From assembly GCA_024711295.1 (NCBI GenBank), contig JANJTB010000032.1, positions 62,001 to 126,000 on the forward strand: a DNA stretch of 64,000 nt, read 5' to 3'. Under the pieces are notes generated by a model. The model was given only the letters and a program-made list of their open reading frames with translations. It was not told the DNA's origin and made no database searches. Both the position numbers and the translations under genes were made by a program. The DNA is from a bacterium. Lineage in GTDB: Bacteria > Bacteroidota > Ignavibacteria > Kapaibacteriales > UBA2268. Shown here piece by piece: positions 34,261 through 45,471 of the stretch; within the stretch, counting starts at the first letter, position 1; each line of letters opens with the position of its first letter.

Positions 34261-34307
34261 TTTATATTTCTCACTACTTATTATCTTCTTATTAAGATAT
34301 TTATAAA

Positions 34308-34847
34308 TTACTTAGATGCAGTCTTGCCGGCTTTACGACGAATATACTCGTTTTGATATCTGACACCTTTTCCTTTGTAAGGCTCAGGTGGACGAATTTG
34401 TCGTATCTTAGCAGCAAACAAACCAACTAACTGTTTGTCTATACCTTTGATTTTGATAGTTGTAGCAGTAGGTACTTCGAATTCTATACCCTGTGGTGGA
34501 ATAATCAGCACCGGATGTGAAAATCCAAGTGACATAAACAATCTTCCGTTACGTAATTCTGCTCTGTAACCTACACCTTCTATAATAAGATTCTTCTCGA
34601 AACCTTTTGAAACACCTTCAATTATATTAGCTGTCAGAGCTCTCGACAATCCGTGCAAAGCTCGGATATGTCTTTCTTCGCTGCCTCGGCTGAATGTTAT
34701 TGTATTATTTTCCATAACTACAGTTATTGCTTCAGGTACTTTGTATTGCAATTCGCCCAATGGACCTTTTGCTACCACAACACCATCATTTAAACTGACT
34801 TTAACCTTGTCAGGAACTGTTATAGGTTTTTTACCAATCCTAGACAC
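34308..34847 (-). CDS. rplF: 50S ribosomal protein L6
   Basis: L6 stabilises the base of the L7/L12 stalk and the sarcin-ricin loop. The 179-residue protein has two related domains. The start is [20 protein letters not shown], the second domain has [26 protein letters not shown], and the C-terminal signature is [22 protein letters not shown]. Confidence 0.98.
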   Translation of the reverse strand: MSRIGKKPITVPDKVKVSLNDGVVVAKGPLGELQYKVPEAITVVMENNTITFSRGSEERHIRALHGLSRALTANIIEGVSKGFEKNLIIEGVGYRAELRNGRLFMSLGFSHPVLIIPPQGIEFEVPTATTIKIKGIDKQLVGLFAAKIRQIRPPEPYKGKGVRYQNEYIRRKAGKTASK

Positions 34848-34865
34848 TTTTAAGCTCCTTTGAAA

Positions 34866-35261
34866 TTACCAAACTGTACATAAAACTTCACCACCAACGT
34901 TGTATTTGCGAGCTTGCTTAGCAGTCATTACACCCTTAGATGTAGAAATAATAGCAATACCCAAGCCGTTATATACGCGAGGCAATCCTTCTACTGTAGA
35001 GTAAACCCTTCTACCTGGCTTACTCACCCTGACAATCTTCTTAATCGCAGGTTTCCTTTTGTAATATCTCAAGGTAACTCTTATGATTCCTTGAGGTCCT
35101 TCATCAATTTTTTCGACATCAGTAATAAAACCCTGGTCTTTCAAAATTTCACCGATATGGTGTTGAATTTTTGAATAAGGAGAATCAACTGTTTTGTGCC
35201 CTGCCTTGCCGGCATTGCGAACTCTGGTCAAAAAGTCTGATATTTGATCTGTTACTGGCAT
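34866..35261 (-). CDS. rpsH: 30S ribosomal protein S8
   Basis: S8 is a primary 16S rRNA binder and, in E. coli, represses the spc operon. The 131-residue sequence has TDQISDFLTRVRNAGKAGH, YYKRKPAIKKIVRVSKPGRRVY and the C-terminal GLGIAIISTSKGVMTAKQAR ending GGEVLCTVW. Both S8 domains are complete. Confidence 0.98.
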   Translation of the reverse strand: MPVTDQISDFLTRVRNAGKAGHKTVDSPYSKIQHHIGEILKDQGFITDVEKIDEGPQGIIRVTLRYYKRKPAIKKIVRVSKPGRRVYSTVEGLPRVYNGLGIAIISTSKGVMTAKQARKYNVGGEVLCTVW

Positions 35262-35286
35262 AATTTAGCTTACCATTATTAATTAT

Positions 35287-35556
35287 TTACCAACTAGCCT
35301 TACGAACGCCGGGAATTTTACCTTCCAACGCCATCTGACGAAAAACATTTCTGCACAAACCGAATTTCTTGTACACGCCTTTACCTTTGCCTGTTAGTGT
35401 ACATCTGCTTCTCAATCTTGTTGGAGCACTATTACGCGGCAACTTTTGCAAGTTTTCGTAATCTCCGATTGATTTCAGATATTCACGTTTTTCGGCATAC
35501 TTTGCTGCCAATCTTCTACGCTTCTCGTTACGTGCAGTTACTGATGTTTTAGACAT
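35287..35556 (-). CDS. rpsN: 30S ribosomal protein S14, long zinc-free form
   Basis: The 89-residue length and absence of the CxxC pair of the short 61-residue form mark the zinc-independent S14. Motifs are [42 protein letters not shown] and [24 protein letters not shown]. It lies between rplE and rpsH, as expected for the spc operon. Confidence 0.98.
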   Translation of the reverse strand: MSKTSVTARNEKRRRLAAKYAEKREYLKSIGDYENLQKLPRNSAPTRLRSRCTLTGKGKGVYKKFGLCRNVFRQMALEGKIPGVRKASW

Positions 35557-35578
35557 AAATTTTTCTCTACTACTTTAT

Positions 35579-36235
35579 TTAACTTTTTTTGCGGAATGGA
35601 AAACCAAATTCTGACAACATTGCATATGAATGCTCATCAGATTCAGATTTCATTACAAAAGTAATATCAAGTCCGGTTATTCTGTTTACTTTATCAACAT
35701 CTATTTCCGGGAAAATAATCTGCTCTTTAATACCTACTGTGTAGTTTCCTCTACCGTCAAAACTTTTGTCGGGAAATCCACGGAAGTCACGGATACGAGG
35801 TGATGCAATGTTAATGAATCTATCTAGAAATTCATACATTCTTGCACCGCGTAAAGTAACCATACAGCCGATAGGCATACCCTGGCGAAGTTTAAAGTTA
35901 GAAATCGCTTTCTTTGCTTTTCTGATAACAGGTCTTTGACCGCTAATCAACTCTAATTCGTTGACTGCATTTTGTAAGGTCTTTAAGTCCTGTGTAGCCA
36001 TACCAACGCCCATATTAAGGCAAATTTTCTGTAACTTAGGCACCTGCATTACTGATTTGAATTGGAATTTGTCCATCATAGCAGGTACAACAGTACTTTT
36101 ATAGTATTCTGCAAGTCTCGGGACGGGTGGTTTTCCTGCATCTTTAACTTCTTCAAGACGCTTACCCTCCGGAGCAAATTCTCCTTTTTTCGAACCTGCT
36201 TTACCTGTTTGTTGCTGTACTTTTTGTTTTGCCAT
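35579..36235 (-). CDS. rplE: 50S ribosomal protein L5 with N-terminal extension
   Basis: L5 binds 5S rRNA and touches P-site tRNA. The core begins at [29 protein letters not shown] (about residue 40) and continues with [23 protein letters not shown] and [22 protein letters not shown]. The 38 residues before it are Lys/Gln/Gly-rich and not part of usual L5 (about 180 residues, 218 here). The ATG at 36235 is 24 bases from rplX, so the extension appears translated. An ATG nearer the core is lacking. Confidence 0.96.
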   Translation of the reverse strand: MAKQKVQQQTGKAGSKKGEFAPEGKRLEEVKDAGKPPVPRLAEYYKSTVVPAMMDKFQFKSVMQVPKLQKICLNMGVGMATQDLKTLQNAVNELELISGQRPVIRKAKKAISNFKLRQGMPIGCMVTLRGARMYEFLDRFINIASPRIRDFRGFPDKSFDGRGNYTVGIKEQIIFPEIDVDKVNRITGLDITFVMKSESDEHSYAMLSEFGFPFRKKS

Positions 36236-36259
36236 TTTTAAATATCACTAAAAATATTT

Positions 36260-36580
36260 TTAAATTACTTTATTATTGTTTTTTGAATATCTTACTGTAA
36301 CTGTATCATTGCCTTTTTTCTCTTTTTTAAAGCCAACTCTCGTAGCTTTTTTGTCAGAGTCAACAAGTAATACATTAGAGTAATGAATAGGGAATTCTTT
36401 TGATATACGGCCGCCTTCCTGATTCCTTTGATTTGGCTTTTCGTGCTTAACATGAATATTAACACCTTCAACCAAAACTGTCATCTTTTTGGGGTCAACA
36501 AGCAACACTCTTCCGGATTTACCTTTGTCGTCACCTGATAAAACTTCGACTATATCATTTTTTTTAATTTTTAATTTCAT
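36260..36580 (-). CDS. rplX: 50S ribosomal protein L24
   Basis: L24 is an assembly initiator of the large subunit with a KOW fold. The ATG at 36580 is chosen because AAGGAG lies 7 bases upstream and the sequence MKLKIKKNDIVEVLSGDDKG is the family start. A frame extending 39 bases further upstream would run into rplN. The 106-residue sequence has the KOW motif at about 7-30 and VEGVNIHVKHEKPNQRNQEGG. Confidence 0.96.
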   Translation of the reverse strand: MKLKIKKNDIVEVLSGDDKGKSGRVLLVDPKKMTVLVEGVNIHVKHEKPNQRNQEGGRISKEFPIHYSNVLLVDSDKKATRVGFKKEKKGNDTVTVRYSKNNNKVI

Positions 36581-36590
36581 GATAATCTCC

Positions 36591-36959
36591 TTAAATAACT
36601 TCCGGAGCAAGTGAAACAATCTTCATGTAATTCTTTTCGCGTAATTCACGGGCAACCGGTCCGAATATACGCGTACCTCTTGGTTCACCTTTATCATTAA
36701 GGATTACCGCAGCATTATCATCAAATCGGATATACGAACCATCACGGCGACCAACTTCTTTCGCTGTGCGAACAATAACTGCTTTAACAACCTGACCTTT
36801 CTTAACAGCTCCATTCGGAATAGCAGCTTTTACTGTTACAACGACTAAATCACCCAATGATGCATATTTTTTACCATGACCGCCAAGCACTCGGATAACT
36901 CTTACTCTTTTAGCACCTGAATTGTCGGCAACTGTCAAATTAGATTCTTCTTGTACCAT
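36591..36959 (-). CDS. rplN: 50S ribosomal protein L14
   Basis: L14 forms bridges to the small subunit. The sequence, at the standard length of 122 residues, has [46 protein letters not shown] and [20 protein letters not shown]. It lies 18 bases after rpsQ. Confidence 0.98.
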   Translation of the reverse strand: MVQEESNLTVADNSGAKRVRVIRVLGGHGKKYASLGDLVVVTVKAAIPNGAVKKGQVVKAVIVRTAKEVGRRDGSYIRFDDNAAVILNDKGEPRGTRIFGPVARELREKNYMKIVSLAPEVI

Positions 36960-36977
36960 TTTATTAATCTCCTATGA

Positions 36978-37283
36978 TTACTTGGCTCGTTCTAAAACTT
37001 CTACCAAATTCCAACGCTTACGGGCGCTCAAAGGTCTGGATTCAATGATTTTAACTAAATCACCGATTTTGCAGGTGTTTTCTTCATCGTGAGCCATAAC
37101 CTTTTTGGTTCTCTTAAAATATTTCTTATAAAGAGGGTGAATAACCTGTCTTTCGGAAGCAACAATTATTGTTTTGTCAGCTTTGTTGGAGACAACTTTA
37201 CCAACCATAACTCTTTTCTTGGTTGTTTTTGCTGATTTGGCAACTTCTGCCTGGTTATTCAAAATTTCTGTATTATTATCCAT
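36978..37283 (-). CDS. rpsQ: 30S ribosomal protein S17
   Basis: S17 is an OB-fold primary 16S rRNA binder. The core is [40 protein letters not shown], then [28 protein letters not shown]. The ATG at 37283 overlaps the rpmC stop (ATGGATAA), giving 101 residues. Another ATG at 37307 would add 8 residues and a larger overlap. Either way a roughly 20-residue non-conserved N-terminus ([20 protein letters not shown]) precedes the core. Confidence 0.93.
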   Translation of the reverse strand: MDNNTEILNNQAEVAKSAKTTKKRVMVGKVVSNKADKTIIVASERQVIHPLYKKYFKRTKKVMAHDEENTCKIGDLVKIIESRPLSARKRWNLVEVLERAK

Positions 37284-37488
37284 TTTGCTTTGCTCTTGAA
37301 CGTTCATTTAAAATGGTATTAATTCTTGCAATATCTTGTTTAAGAATACTCAAATAAGATGTATCATGTAACTGTTTCAAAGCATGTTGAAATGTCTGCT
37401 TGGAAAGTGTTTCGACTGACTCGTTGAGCAAAATGTTCAGCTCTTCATCAGTAAGTTCTCTTAAATCTTTTGCTTTACGTGGTTTCAT
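37276..37488 (-). CDS. rpmC: 50S ribosomal protein L29
   Basis: L29 lies at the tunnel exit and helps to bind trigger factor and SRP. The 70-residue helical hairpin has [20 protein letters not shown] and [20 protein letters not shown]. It overlaps rplP by 14 bases at its start and rpsQ by 8 at its end, a very compact three-gene junction. Confidence 0.96.
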   Translation of the reverse strand: MKPRKAKDLRELTDEELNILLNESVETLSKQTFQHALKQLHDTSYLSILKQDIARINTILNERSRAKQNG

Positions 37489-37906
37489 TATAAACCAAAT
37501 CTATACGTGATACAAATTTTGTTTTTATTGGTAATTTGTGAGAAGCTAATCTTAATGCTTCTTCTGCCAATTCTCTGCTAACACCGTCAACTTCAAATAA
37601 AATTCTACCTGGACGAACTACAGCAACCCAACCTTCAGGGCTACCTTTACCTTTACCCATACGAGTTTCCAAAGGCTTTTTGGTATATGGTTTATCAGGG
37701 AAAATTCTTATCCATACTTTACCGTCACGTTTGAGGTATCTGTTGATAGCAATACGGGCAGCTTCTATTTGACGATTAGTAATCCAGTGTGGCTCTAATG
37801 CCTTAAGAGCATACGAACCAAAGGATACAGTTGATCCTCTGAATGCCTTTCCGGTCATTCTGCCACGAAACGTTTTGCGTCTTTTGACTCTTTTAGGAGA
37901 TAACAT
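37475..37906 (-). CDS. rplP: 50S ribosomal protein L16
   Basis: L16 organises the A-site region of the large subunit. The 143-residue protein begins [21 protein letters not shown] and has [24 protein letters not shown], the loop [19 protein letters not shown] and a C-terminal end [11 protein letters not shown]. Length is normal. Confidence 0.98.
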   Translation of the reverse strand: MLSPKRVKRRKTFRGRMTGKAFRGSTVSFGSYALKALEPHWITNRQIEAARIAINRYLKRDGKVWIRIFPDKPYTKKPLETRMGKGKGSPEGWVAVVRPGRILFEVDGVSRELAEEALRLASHKLPIKTKFVSRIDLVYNETT

Positions 37907-37942
37907 AACTTAACTTCCGTTTTCTTTTAATTCTTTTCTAAA

Positions 37943-38578
37943 TTACTGTTGCTTACCGATTACTTCACCTTTGCATATCCACACTTTAATTCCGATAATA
38001 CCGTAAATTGTAAGTGCTTCAGCTGTACCATAATCGATGTCAGCTCTTAAAGTATGCAATGGAATACGACCTTCTTTATATTGTTCAGTTCTTGCCATTT
38101 CAGCACCACCGAGACGTCCTGAGCACATAATACGAATACCTTGTGCACCCATTCTCATTGTAGATGACACTGCCATTTTCATTGCTCTTCTGAATGAAAT
38201 TCTACCTTCGAGCTGTTGAGCAATATTTTCAGCAACTAATAATGCATCTAATTCAGGTCTTTTAATTTCGCTGATAAGAATTTTGACATCCTTACCGGTA
38301 AGTTTCTTTAATTCTTCTTCAAGTTGAGTAATATCTTTTCCGGAACGTCCAATAATTACACCGGGACGAGAAGTATTGATGGTAATTCTCATTTGCTTCG
38401 CAGTTCTTTCGATAAGAATGCGGGCAATACCGGCTTTTTTCTTTCTGTTACGGATGTAATTGCGGACTTTGAAGTCTTCGGCTAATTTTTCAGCTACATT
38501 TCTTTCGTCAAACCAATTAGCATCCCAACTACGGTTAATACCTAATCTTAGACCAATAGGATTAGTTTTTTGTCCCAC
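37943..38578 (-). CDS. rpsC: 30S ribosomal protein S3
   Basis: S3 is part of the mRNA entry channel. The 211-residue sequence has the N-terminal [22 protein letters not shown], the KH-domain core [21 protein letters not shown] at about 69-89 and the C-terminal domain [32 protein letters not shown]. It starts 2 bases after rplV. Confidence 0.98.
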   Translation of the reverse strand: MGQKTNPIGLRLGINRSWDANWFDERNVAEKLAEDFKVRNYIRNRKKKAGIARILIERTAKQMRITINTSRPGVIIGRSGKDITQLEEELKKLTGKDVKILISEIKRPELDALLVAENIAQQLEGRISFRRAMKMAVSSTMRMGAQGIRIMCSGRLGGAEMARTEQYKEGRIPLHTLRADIDYGTAEALTIYGIIGIKVWICKGEVIGKQQ

Positions 38579-38580
38579 TT

Positions 38581-38973
38581 TTATTGCTCCTTGCTTGAAT
38601 TATCGTTATCAATTACTGCACCCTCTTCAGGAGTTGCTACAACTATAGTTAAGTGGTTTGAGCGTTTTTTGATTCTATATGCTCTACCCATAGGTGCAGG
38701 TAAAATTCTTTTAGCTGCAGGTCCACCGTCAACAAAAGCTGTTTTTACGTAAATCTCATCTTCGTTGAATGACAATTCTTGTTGTTCAGCTTTCACATTT
38801 AGATTAGCAATTGCAGAACGCAATACCATTTCAGCTACTTTCGATGCGTGCTTAGGTGAAAATCTAAGCATGTTAAGCGCTTCGGCAGCATTTTTGCCAC
38901 GAATCATATCAATTACCAGTCTCATTTTGACAGGTGATGATGGTATATATCTTTTTAAAGCTTTAGCTTCCAT
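38581..38973 (-). CDS. rplV: 50S ribosomal protein L22
   Basis: L22 lines the polypeptide exit tunnel with its beta hairpin. The 130-residue sequence has [30 protein letters not shown], then [34 protein letters not shown] covering the tunnel loop. The tail after VVATPEEG is acidic and variable. Confidence 0.97.
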   Translation of the reverse strand: MEAKALKRYIPSSPVKMRLVIDMIRGKNAAEALNMLRFSPKHASKVAEMVLRSAIANLNVKAEQQELSFNEDEIYVKTAFVDGGPAAKRILPAPMGRAYRIKKRSNHLTIVVATPEEGAVIDNDNSSKEQ

Positions 38974-38996
38974 TTATCTTAATTCTCCACTAATTA

Positions 38997-39284
38997 TCAC
39001 TTTTTCGCTGAACGCTGTTCTTTTCTGTGACCTGCATGACCTCTGTAAACTCTGGTCGGTGCAAATTCACCAAACTTATGACCAACCATATTTTCGGTTA
39101 CGTATACAGGAATAAAATTCTTACCGTTATGTACGGCTATTGTATGGCCTACGAAATCAGGAGTAATTGTGCAAGCACGAGCCCAAGTTTTTACAACCTG
39201 TTTTTTCTTTGCTTCATTAAGCGCTTCGATTTTTCTTATTAACTTAAAATTTACAAAGATGCCTTTTTTTAACGAACGAGACAT
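38997..39284 (-). CDS. rpsS: 30S ribosomal protein S19
   Basis: S19 bridges the head of the small subunit to the large subunit. The 95-residue sequence has [18 protein letters not shown], the conserved [30 protein letters not shown] and [21 protein letters not shown]. Canonical length. Confidence 0.98.
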   Translation of the reverse strand: MSRSLKKGIFVNFKLIRKIEALNEAKKKQVVKTWARACTITPDFVGHTIAVHNGKNFIPVYVTENMVGHKFGEFAPTRVYRGHAGHRKEQRSAKK

Positions 39285-39301
39285 TCTATTTTATTCCTTG
39301 A

Positions 39302-40138
39302 CTATTTTGACTTTCTGTTTCTAATAATTAATCTGTCTGATTCTTTTTTCTTACGTGTCTTCAAGCCTTTTGCATACTTGCCCCATGGTGATCTTGGATG
39401 TTGACGGCCACCACCGGATTTTGACGCACCTTCACCACCACCCATCGGGTGATCTATCGGGTTCATCGCCATACCACGTGTTTGTGGACGAATACCAAAC
39501 CAGCGCAAACGTCCGGCTTTACCCCAGAGTATATTTTCGTAGTCAGCGTTACCTACAGTACCTAATGTTGCATAGCAAATATTTGGAACCATTCTGATTT
39601 CACCTGATGGTAACTTCAAAGTAGCAAATTTTCCTTCATTAGCAACCAACTGTACTGATGCGCCTGCTGAACGAGCCATTTGGCCGCCCTTTCCGGGCTT
39701 AAGTTCAACATTGTGTACGAACAAACCTACTGGAATATTTTTTAATGGTAATGCGTTACCATCTTTGTATTCTGAATCAGGTCCGGATATTACTACTTCA
39801 CCAACTTTGATTTTAGCAGGAGCAAGAATATATCTGTATTCACCATCCTGATACTCAACAAGAGCAATACGGGCATTACGGTTAGGATCGTATTCAATTG
39901 TCTTTACAGTAGCAGGGATTCCATGCTTATCGCGTTTGAAATCTATAACCCTGTAACGACGCTTGTGTCCGCCACCTCTATGTCTTGAAGTAATTCTTCC
40001 GGTATTGTTTCTGCCACCAGACTTTTTGAGTGGTGCAGTTAATTTCTTGTATGGTTTATCAGTAGTGATTTCGTTGAATTCACTTACTGAGTAAAACCTT
40101 GTACCGGGTGTAATCGGTTTTAATGTTCTTATAGCCAT
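39302..40138 (-). CDS. rplB: 50S ribosomal protein L2
   Basis: L2 supports subunit association and the peptidyl-transferase centre. It has 278 residues. Motifs are [43 protein letters not shown] and the C-terminal [12 protein letters not shown]. In that loop the catalysis-linked His (DHP) is present, and Met replaces the second His of the usual DHPHGGGEG, a change I recall from other Bacteroidetes. Confidence 0.98.
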   Translation of the reverse strand: MAIRTLKPITPGTRFYSVSEFNEITTDKPYKKLTAPLKKSGGRNNTGRITSRHRGGGHKRRYRVIDFKRDKHGIPATVKTIEYDPNRNARIALVEYQDGEYRYILAPAKIKVGEVVISGPDSEYKDGNALPLKNIPVGLFVHNVELKPGKGGQMARSAGASVQLVANEGKFATLKLPSGEIRMVPNICYATLGTVGNADYENILWGKAGRLRWFGIRPQTRGMAMNPIDHPMGGGEGASKSGGGRQHPRSPWGKYAKGLKTRKKKESDRLIIRNRKSK

Positions 40139-40170
40139 TTTCTAAAACTTATTCAAAATTGATAATAAAT

Positions 40171-40485
40171 TTATTCTGTGTCTCCACCGACACCTGATAC
40201 TATCTCAATTTGTTGACCTTCTTTCAAAGTTACGTAAGCTTTCTTTTTAGAAGCTGTTTTGCCACGCATTAGTCCGCGTCTGGTCATACGTATTTTGTTC
40301 TTACCTTTAATATTTACAGTACGCACACTTGTTACATCCACATCAAACATTTCTTGAATTGCCTGTTTGATTTGAATTTTATTAGCATCCGGATGCACTT
40401 CAAAGACATATTGTCTTTGCTGTGCAAGATTCATTGCTTTTTCTGTAATAATAGGTTTTTTGATTAACTGTATCATTTTATCCAA
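40171..40485 (-). CDS. rplW: 50S ribosomal protein L23
   Basis: L23 is the docking site for trigger factor and SRP at the tunnel exit. The 104-residue sequence has IQLIKKPIITEKAMNLAQQRQYVFEVHPDANKIQIKQAIQEMFDVDV and RRGLMRGKTASKKKAYVTL. The start is 8 bases from rplD. Confidence 0.97.
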   Translation of the reverse strand: MDKMIQLIKKPIITEKAMNLAQQRQYVFEVHPDANKIQIKQAIQEMFDVDVTSVRTVNIKGKNKIRMTRRGLMRGKTASKKKAYVTLKEGQQIEIVSGVGGDTE

Positions 40486-40493
40486 ACCGTTTT

Positions 40494-41120
40494 TTAATTG
40501 CCAAACGTATTTTGTATTTTATTAATAGCACCCTTCAGGATAACAATTTTTCTATGATTTAAAATATCATAAGTAGATATTTTATCTGCAGGTTGAATTG
40601 TTAAGTTTTTAATATTTCTTCCTGACATAAAAACGTTATTGTCAACATCAGGTAATAATACTAAAGTCTTGAATTGGTTAAGTGCTAAATTGCTAAGTAC
40701 ACCTGCCATTTGTTTTGTTTTGATGGCATCGAACGTAAAATCGTCAATAACAACCAGGTTGTTTTCGGATACTCTCATAGAGTATGCAGATTTTCTGGCT
40801 AAACGACTTACTTTCTTTGGCAACTTGTAAATGTAATCATGTGGTTTAGGACCGTGAACAGTACCGCCACCAACCCAAACAGGTGAACGTGACGAACCTG
40901 CTCTAGCAGTACCTCTGCCCTTTTGTCTCCATGGTTTTTTACCACCGCCGGATACTTCTGAGCGGATTTTTGTTTTTGCATTACCTTGTCTTCTGTGAGC
41001 AAGGTAGGCAACCACTGCTTGATGCATAGCATGTTCATTTGGCTCAATACCGAAAATATCATCCGGTAAATCTGTAGTGCCAATCACTTTGCCATCTTTT
41101 GAATATAAATCTACTTGCAT
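40494..41120 (-). CDS. rplD: 50S ribosomal protein L4
   Basis: L4 has a globular domain and a long loop reaching the exit tunnel, and in E. coli it represses the S10 operon. The 208-residue sequence includes the tunnel loop GGGKKPWRQKGRGTARAGSSRSPVWVGGGTVHGP, then YKLPKKVSRLARKSAYSMRV. A leader for L4 feedback upstream of rpsJ was not detected by eye. Confidence 0.97.
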   Translation of the reverse strand: MQVDLYSKDGKVIGTTDLPDDIFGIEPNEHAMHQAVVAYLAHRRQGNAKTKIRSEVSGGGKKPWRQKGRGTARAGSSRSPVWVGGGTVHGPKPHDYIYKLPKKVSRLARKSAYSMRVSENNLVVIDDFTFDAIKTKQMAGVLSNLALNQFKTLVLLPDVDNNVFMSGRNIKNLTIQPADKISTYDILNHRKIVILKGAINKIQNTFGN

Positions 41121-41129
41121 GTTACTGTC

Positions 41130-41753
41130 CTATACCTTAACAATTTCCAACAAAGTATTCTTTGGTCCCGGAACACTACCTTTCAGTAATATTAAATTTC
41201 TTTCCGGAATAATGTCAAATATTTGAATGTTTCTTACGGAAGTTCTTTTTCCGCCCATACGACCTGCCATTCTTAAACCTTTAAATACTCTTGAAGGATA
41301 AGAAGAAGAACCGACTGAACCAGGGTGACGTTGACGATCGCTCTGACCATGTGTCTGCATACCGACTCCGCCAAAGTGGTGACGTTTAATAACGCCCTGG
41401 AAGCCACGCCCTTTGCTTGTTGTACTAACCTTTACTTTATCACCTGTTGTAAATTCTGCAACAGTCACTTCAGATCCAATCTCGTAGCTTTTAGCCAAAT
41501 TTCTGAATTCTTTGAGGTGTCTGCACGGAGCGATACCTACTTTCTTAAATTGACCTGCTACAGGTTTGATAACTTTATTTTCGCGAATAGTTTCGAAACC
41601 TAACTGGATAGCGCTATAACCGTCTTTTTCCATTGTTCTTATGTTGACTACAGGACAAGGTCCTGCTTCAACTATAGTAACAGGAACAGCTACACCTTTA
41701 TCATCATAGATGCTGGTCATTCCGACCTTTTTACCTAAAATTGCTTTTTCCAT
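41130..41753 (-). CDS. rplC: 50S ribosomal protein L3
   Basis: L3 reaches the peptidyl-transferase centre. The 207-residue sequence starts MEKAILGKKVGMTSIYDDKG and contains GRGFQGVIKRHHFGG and HPGSVGSSSYPSRVFKGLRMAGRMG. In E. coli a Gln in the GSIGQNQ loop is methylated by PrmB. Here that site is Ser (GSVGSSS), so the modification is not expected. I recall the same change in Bacteroidetes. Confidence 0.98.
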   Translation of the reverse strand: MEKAILGKKVGMTSIYDDKGVAVPVTIVEAGPCPVVNIRTMEKDGYSAIQLGFETIRENKVIKPVAGQFKKVGIAPCRHLKEFRNLAKSYEIGSEVTVAEFTTGDKVKVSTTSKGRGFQGVIKRHHFGGVGMQTHGQSDRQRHPGSVGSSSYPSRVFKGLRMAGRMGGKRTSVRNIQIFDIIPERNLILLKGSVPGPKNTLLEIVKV

Positions 41754-41764
41754 TGTTAGTCTCC

Positions 41765-42073
41765 TTAAACCTTCACTTCAACATCTACACCAGCAGGTAA
41801 TTCAAGACGCATTAATGCATCAATAGTCTTCTGAGTAGAGCTGAAAATATCAATTAATCTTTTGTGAACTCTTGTTTCGAACTGCTCACGTGATTTCTTG
41901 TCAACGTGTGGAGAACGGTTAACAGTGTAAACCGATCTTCTGGTTGGCAAAGGGACCGGTCCTGAAACTACCGCTCCCGTTTGCTTAACAGTTCTGACAA
42001 TTCTTTCAGATGATTTGTCAATAAGGTTATGATCGTATGATTTTAATTTTATTCGTATTCTTTGTGTTGCCAC
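41765..42073 (-). CDS. rpsJ: 30S ribosomal protein S10
   Basis: S10 assembles late in the head of the small subunit and also serves antitermination as NusE. The 102-residue sequence has [56 protein letters not shown] and [16 protein letters not shown]. It is 36 bases after tuf, so the S10 operon seems read through from str. Confidence 0.98.
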   Translation of the reverse strand: MATQRIRIKLKSYDHNLIDKSSERIVRTVKQTGAVVSGPVPLPTRRSVYTVNRSPHVDKKSREQFETRVHKRLIDIFSSTQKTIDALMRLELPAGVDVEVKV

Positions 42074-42109
42074 TTTATTTTCCTTGAGATTTATACGATC
42101 CCGAATTTC

Positions 42110-43315
42110 TTATTCAACAATTTTAACTACTACACCGGCGCCTACTGTACGGCCACCTTCACGAATAGCGAATCTCAAACCTTCTTCCATAGCGACTGGA
42201 GTGATAAGTTCAATTTCGATTGCATCAAGGTTGTCACCGGGCATAACCATTTCTACACCACCAGGTAATGTCATCGAACCGGTTACGTCAGTTGTTCTGA
42301 AATAGAACTGTGGACGGTAGCCGTTAAAGAATGGAGTATGACGTCCGCCTTCTTCTTTCTTCAATACGTAAACCTGAGCTGTAAATTTGTAGTGAGGTTT
42401 GATAGAACCTGGTTTGGAAATAACCATACCGCGTTCCAATTCATTTTTATCTACACCGCGTAATAACAAACCAACGTTGTCACCAGCCTGACCTTCGTCA
42501 AGTAACTTACGGAACATTTCAACGCCTGTACAAGTTGTTTTCTTTTGTAAGCCAAAACCTACGATTTCAACTTCTTCGTTAACTTTAATGATACCGCGTT
42601 CGATTCTACCAGTACCTACTGTACCACGACCTGTGATTGAGAATACGTCTTCAACTGGCATTAAGAATGGTTTGTCAACTTCACGAACAGGAGTTGGGAT
42701 ATAAGTATCAACTGCAGACATTAAGTCCCAAATACACTGATATCTTTCATCATCAATAGGAGCATCTGCAGCACCTGCATCTAATGCATGTAAAGCAGAT
42801 CCTTTGATTATCGGAATTTCGTCGCCTGGGAAGTTATATGATGATAATAAATCACGTAATTCCATTTCAACTAATTCTAATAATTCAGGGTCAGCGATGT
42901 CAACTTTGTTCATAAACACAACGATTCTAGGTACACCAACTTGGCGTGCAAGAAGAATGTGTTCACGAGTTTGTGGCATTGGTCCGTCAGTTGCAGCACA
43001 TACGAGGATAGCACCATCCATCTGAGCAGCACCAGTAATCATATTTTTAATATAGTCAGCGTGACCGGGGCAATCAACGTGAGCATAGTGACGATTTTCA
43101 GTCTGATACTCTACGTGAGCTGTAGCAATCGTGATTCCTCTTGCTTTTTCTTCCGGTGCATTGTCAATTGAGTCAAATGTTCTCTTTTCACCGCCTAATT
43201 TTTTTGACAAAGCCATTGTAATTGCGGCAGTTAAAGTAGTTTTACCATGATCCACGTGACCAATTGTACCAACGTTCACGTGCGGCTTACTGCGATCAAA
43301 TTTTTCTTTAGCCAT
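42110..43315 (-). CDS. tuf: Elongation factor Tu
   Basis: EF-Tu carries aminoacyl-tRNA to the ribosome as a GTP complex. It has 401 residues. G1 is GHVDHGKTT at 19-27, the switch region is [16 protein letters not shown]3 is DCPGHADY and G4 is NKVD. The tRNA-binding and third domains run to the end [15 protein letters not shown]. It is the only tuf in the window. The codons are GC-richer than its neighbours, which fits high expression. Confidence 0.98.
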   Translation of the reverse strand: MAKEKFDRSKPHVNVGTIGHVDHGKTTLTAAITMALSKKLGGEKRTFDSIDNAPEEKARGITIATAHVEYQTENRHYAHVDCPGHADYIKNMITGAAQMDGAILVCAATDGPMPQTREHILLARQVGVPRIVVFMNKVDIADPELLELVEMELRDLLSSYNFPGDEIPIIKGSALHALDAGAADAPIDDERYQCIWDLMSAVDTYIPTPVREVDKPFLMPVEDVFSITGRGTVGTGRIERGIIKVNEEVEIVGFGLQKKTTCTGVEMFRKLLDEGQAGDNVGLLLRGVDKNELERGMVISKPGSIKPHYKFTAQVYVLKKEEGGRHTPFFNGYRPQFYFRTTDVTGSMTLPGGVEMVMPGDNLDAIEIELITPVAMEEGLRFAIREGGRTVGAGVVVKIVE

Positions 43316-43370
43316 TAGTACATCGCTCCTATTTAATAACTAGTTTTAAATAAAAAAATAATTTAATTTC

Positions 43371-45425
43371 TTAATAATAACTTTTAATGACAGCAGGTTC
43401 GTAGTGTGAAAACGTCATCGTATAAACAGCACGTCCCTGACTTTTACTTCTTAACTGTGTAACATAACCAAACAATTCTGATAATGGAGCCATAGCTTTT
43501 ATGACCTGCATGGTAAGTACACTTTCAATTCCTTCAACCCTACCTCTTCTCGAGTTAATATCGGCAATGATATCACCGACATATTCTTCGGGGGAAGTGA
43601 TATCAACTCTGAAAATTGGCTCAAGCATTATTGGTTCAGCTTTTCTACAGGCATCTTTGACTGCTGTCGAAGCTGCAATTTTACATCCAATTTCCGTTGT
43701 TGTATCCTGAATATAGTTTGTTTCGAGTATCCTGACTTTAACATCTATCATCGGATAGCCATTTGGTCCGATATTCAAAGCTTCTCGAACACCTTGCTCC
43801 AAAGCAGTAACAAAATTTTCGGGAATCTTAGATTTCTTAACAAGATTTTCAACTATAAGTCCTTCATTTCTCTCTGAAGGCATTACTTCAATCTTGATAT
43901 GACCATATTGATTCTTGTTTGCTAACTGTCTTTCGAATATGCTTTCTTCTATTACCGAGCTGCTGACAGATTCTCTGTACGAAACTTGGGGCTTACCTAC
44001 TCTTGCAGGTACCTTAAATTCACGATTAAGTCTGTCAACGATAATTTCTAAATGAAGCTCACCCACTCCGCTTATAATTGTTTGGCCACTTTCACTATCT
44101 GCACTGAACCTAAAAGTAGGATCTTCATCAGAAATTTTTTGTAACGCTTCATTCAATTTATCCTGATCTGCAATTGTTTTAGCTTCGATAGCCTGATTAA
44201 TTACAGGTTCAAGAAAATTAATCTTTTCATATAAGAGAGGATTATTGGTATCGCAAAGAGTATCTCCTGTTCGGGTAAACTTCAATCCGGGTATTGTAAC
44301 AATATCGCCGGCAAAAGCTTCTTGAATTTCATCTCTTTTATTAGCATAAATCTTCATAATTTTAAGAATTTTTTCTTTCTTGTCGGCAGTAGAATTTTGG
44401 ATTGATTGTCCAACTTTCAAACTACCAGAATAAATTCTGACAAATGTTAATTTACCGATAAAAGGATCAGTAATCAATTTGAATGCAAGTCCGGAAAATG
44501 GCTCAGTGTCGCTTGGTTGGCGTTCAATGAGTTTTTCACTGTCCTTAACATCAAATCCGGGGAAATACTTTATTTCGAGGGGTGAGGGTAGATAGTCAAT
44601 CACAGCATTCATCAACGGTTGTACGCCAATGTTTCTGAGTGATGAACCACATAGAACGGGAACAAATTTATTTTCCACAGTTCCTTTACGCAGGGCTGCT
44701 TTAATTTCAGATTCGGATATATCGTCGCCAGCAAGGAACTTTTCGAATATACTATCATCAATATCAGCTAAATTTTCGAGCATAATATTGCGATATTCCT
44801 GCGCTTTTTCAACAAAAGCAGCAGGTATTTCAGATTCAGTGTATTCCAAGCCGAGTGTTTCGATATCAAAGCGTAAGGATTTCATTCTTATCAAATCCAC
44901 CACACCTTCGAATCTGTCTTCAGCGCCCATTGGGAATTCTACAGCCACAGGTTTGGCATTCAAACGTGTTCTCATCATACCGAGAACTCTTTCGAAGTCA
45001 GCACCAATTCGGTCCATCTTATTGACAAATGCAATTCTTGGAACATGATATTGGTCTGCCTGATGCCATACCGTTTCTGACTGTGGTTCGACGCCGCCCA
45101 CTCCGCAAAACAATGCGATAGCTCCATCAAGTACTCTAAGAGATCTTTGCACTTCGGCAGTGAAATCAACGTGTCCGGGAGTATCTATCAAATTAATCTG
45201 ATAATCTTTCCACATACATGTTGTTGCCGCCGACATGATCGTAATTCCGCGCTCTTTCTCCTGATCCATGTAATCCATGAAAGCAGTTCCATCATCAACA
45301 GCACCCATTTTGTGCAAGTATCCGGAATAAAACAAGATTCTTTCAGTAGTCGTTGTTTTACCGGCATCTATGTGAGCCATAATTCCGATGTTGCGAAATT
45401 TCGATATTTCTACTTGACGAGTCAT
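43371..45425 (-). CDS. fusA: Elongation factor G
   Basis: EF-G drives translocation and, in some bacteria, ribosome recycling. It has 684 residues. G1 is [15 protein letters not shown] at 17-31, the switch region is [14 protein letters not shown]3 is DTPGHVDF and G4 NKMDR. Domain IV shows [12 protein letters not shown] and the tip region [20 protein letters not shown], and domain V ends [28 protein letters not shown]. It is in the str-operon position, 46 bases after rpsG. Confidence 0.97.
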   Translation of the reverse strand: MTRQVEISKFRNIGIMAHIDAGKTTTTERILFYSGYLHKMGAVDDGTAFMDYMDQEKERGITIMSAATTCMWKDYQINLIDTPGHVDFTAEVQRSLRVLDGAIALFCGVGGVEPQSETVWHQADQYHVPRIAFVNKMDRIGADFERVLGMMRTRLNAKPVAVEFPMGAEDRFEGVVDLIRMKSLRFDIETLGLEYTESEIPAAFVEKAQEYRNIMLENLADIDDSIFEKFLAGDDISESEIKAALRKGTVENKFVPVLCGSSLRNIGVQPLMNAVIDYLPSPLEIKYFPGFDVKDSEKLIERQPSDTEPFSGLAFKLITDPFIGKLTFVRIYSGSLKVGQSIQNSTADKKEKILKIMKIYANKRDEIQEAFAGDIVTIPGLKFTRTGDTLCDTNNPLLYEKINFLEPVINQAIEAKTIADQDKLNEALQKISDEDPTFRFSADSESGQTIISGVGELHLEIIVDRLNREFKVPARVGKPQVSYRESVSSSVIEESIFERQLANKNQYGHIKIEVMPSERNEGLIVENLVKKSKIPENFVTALEQGVREALNIGPNGYPMIDVKVRILETNYIQDTTTEIGCKIAASTAVKDACRKAEPIMLEPIFRVDITSPEEYVGDIIADINSRRGRVEGIESVLTMQVIKAMAPLSELFGYVTQLRSKSQGRAVYTMTFSHYEPAVIKSYY

Positions 45426-45471
45426 CTCAAGTCAGGTTTACAAATTTCAAAGAACATAATAAAAACAATTT

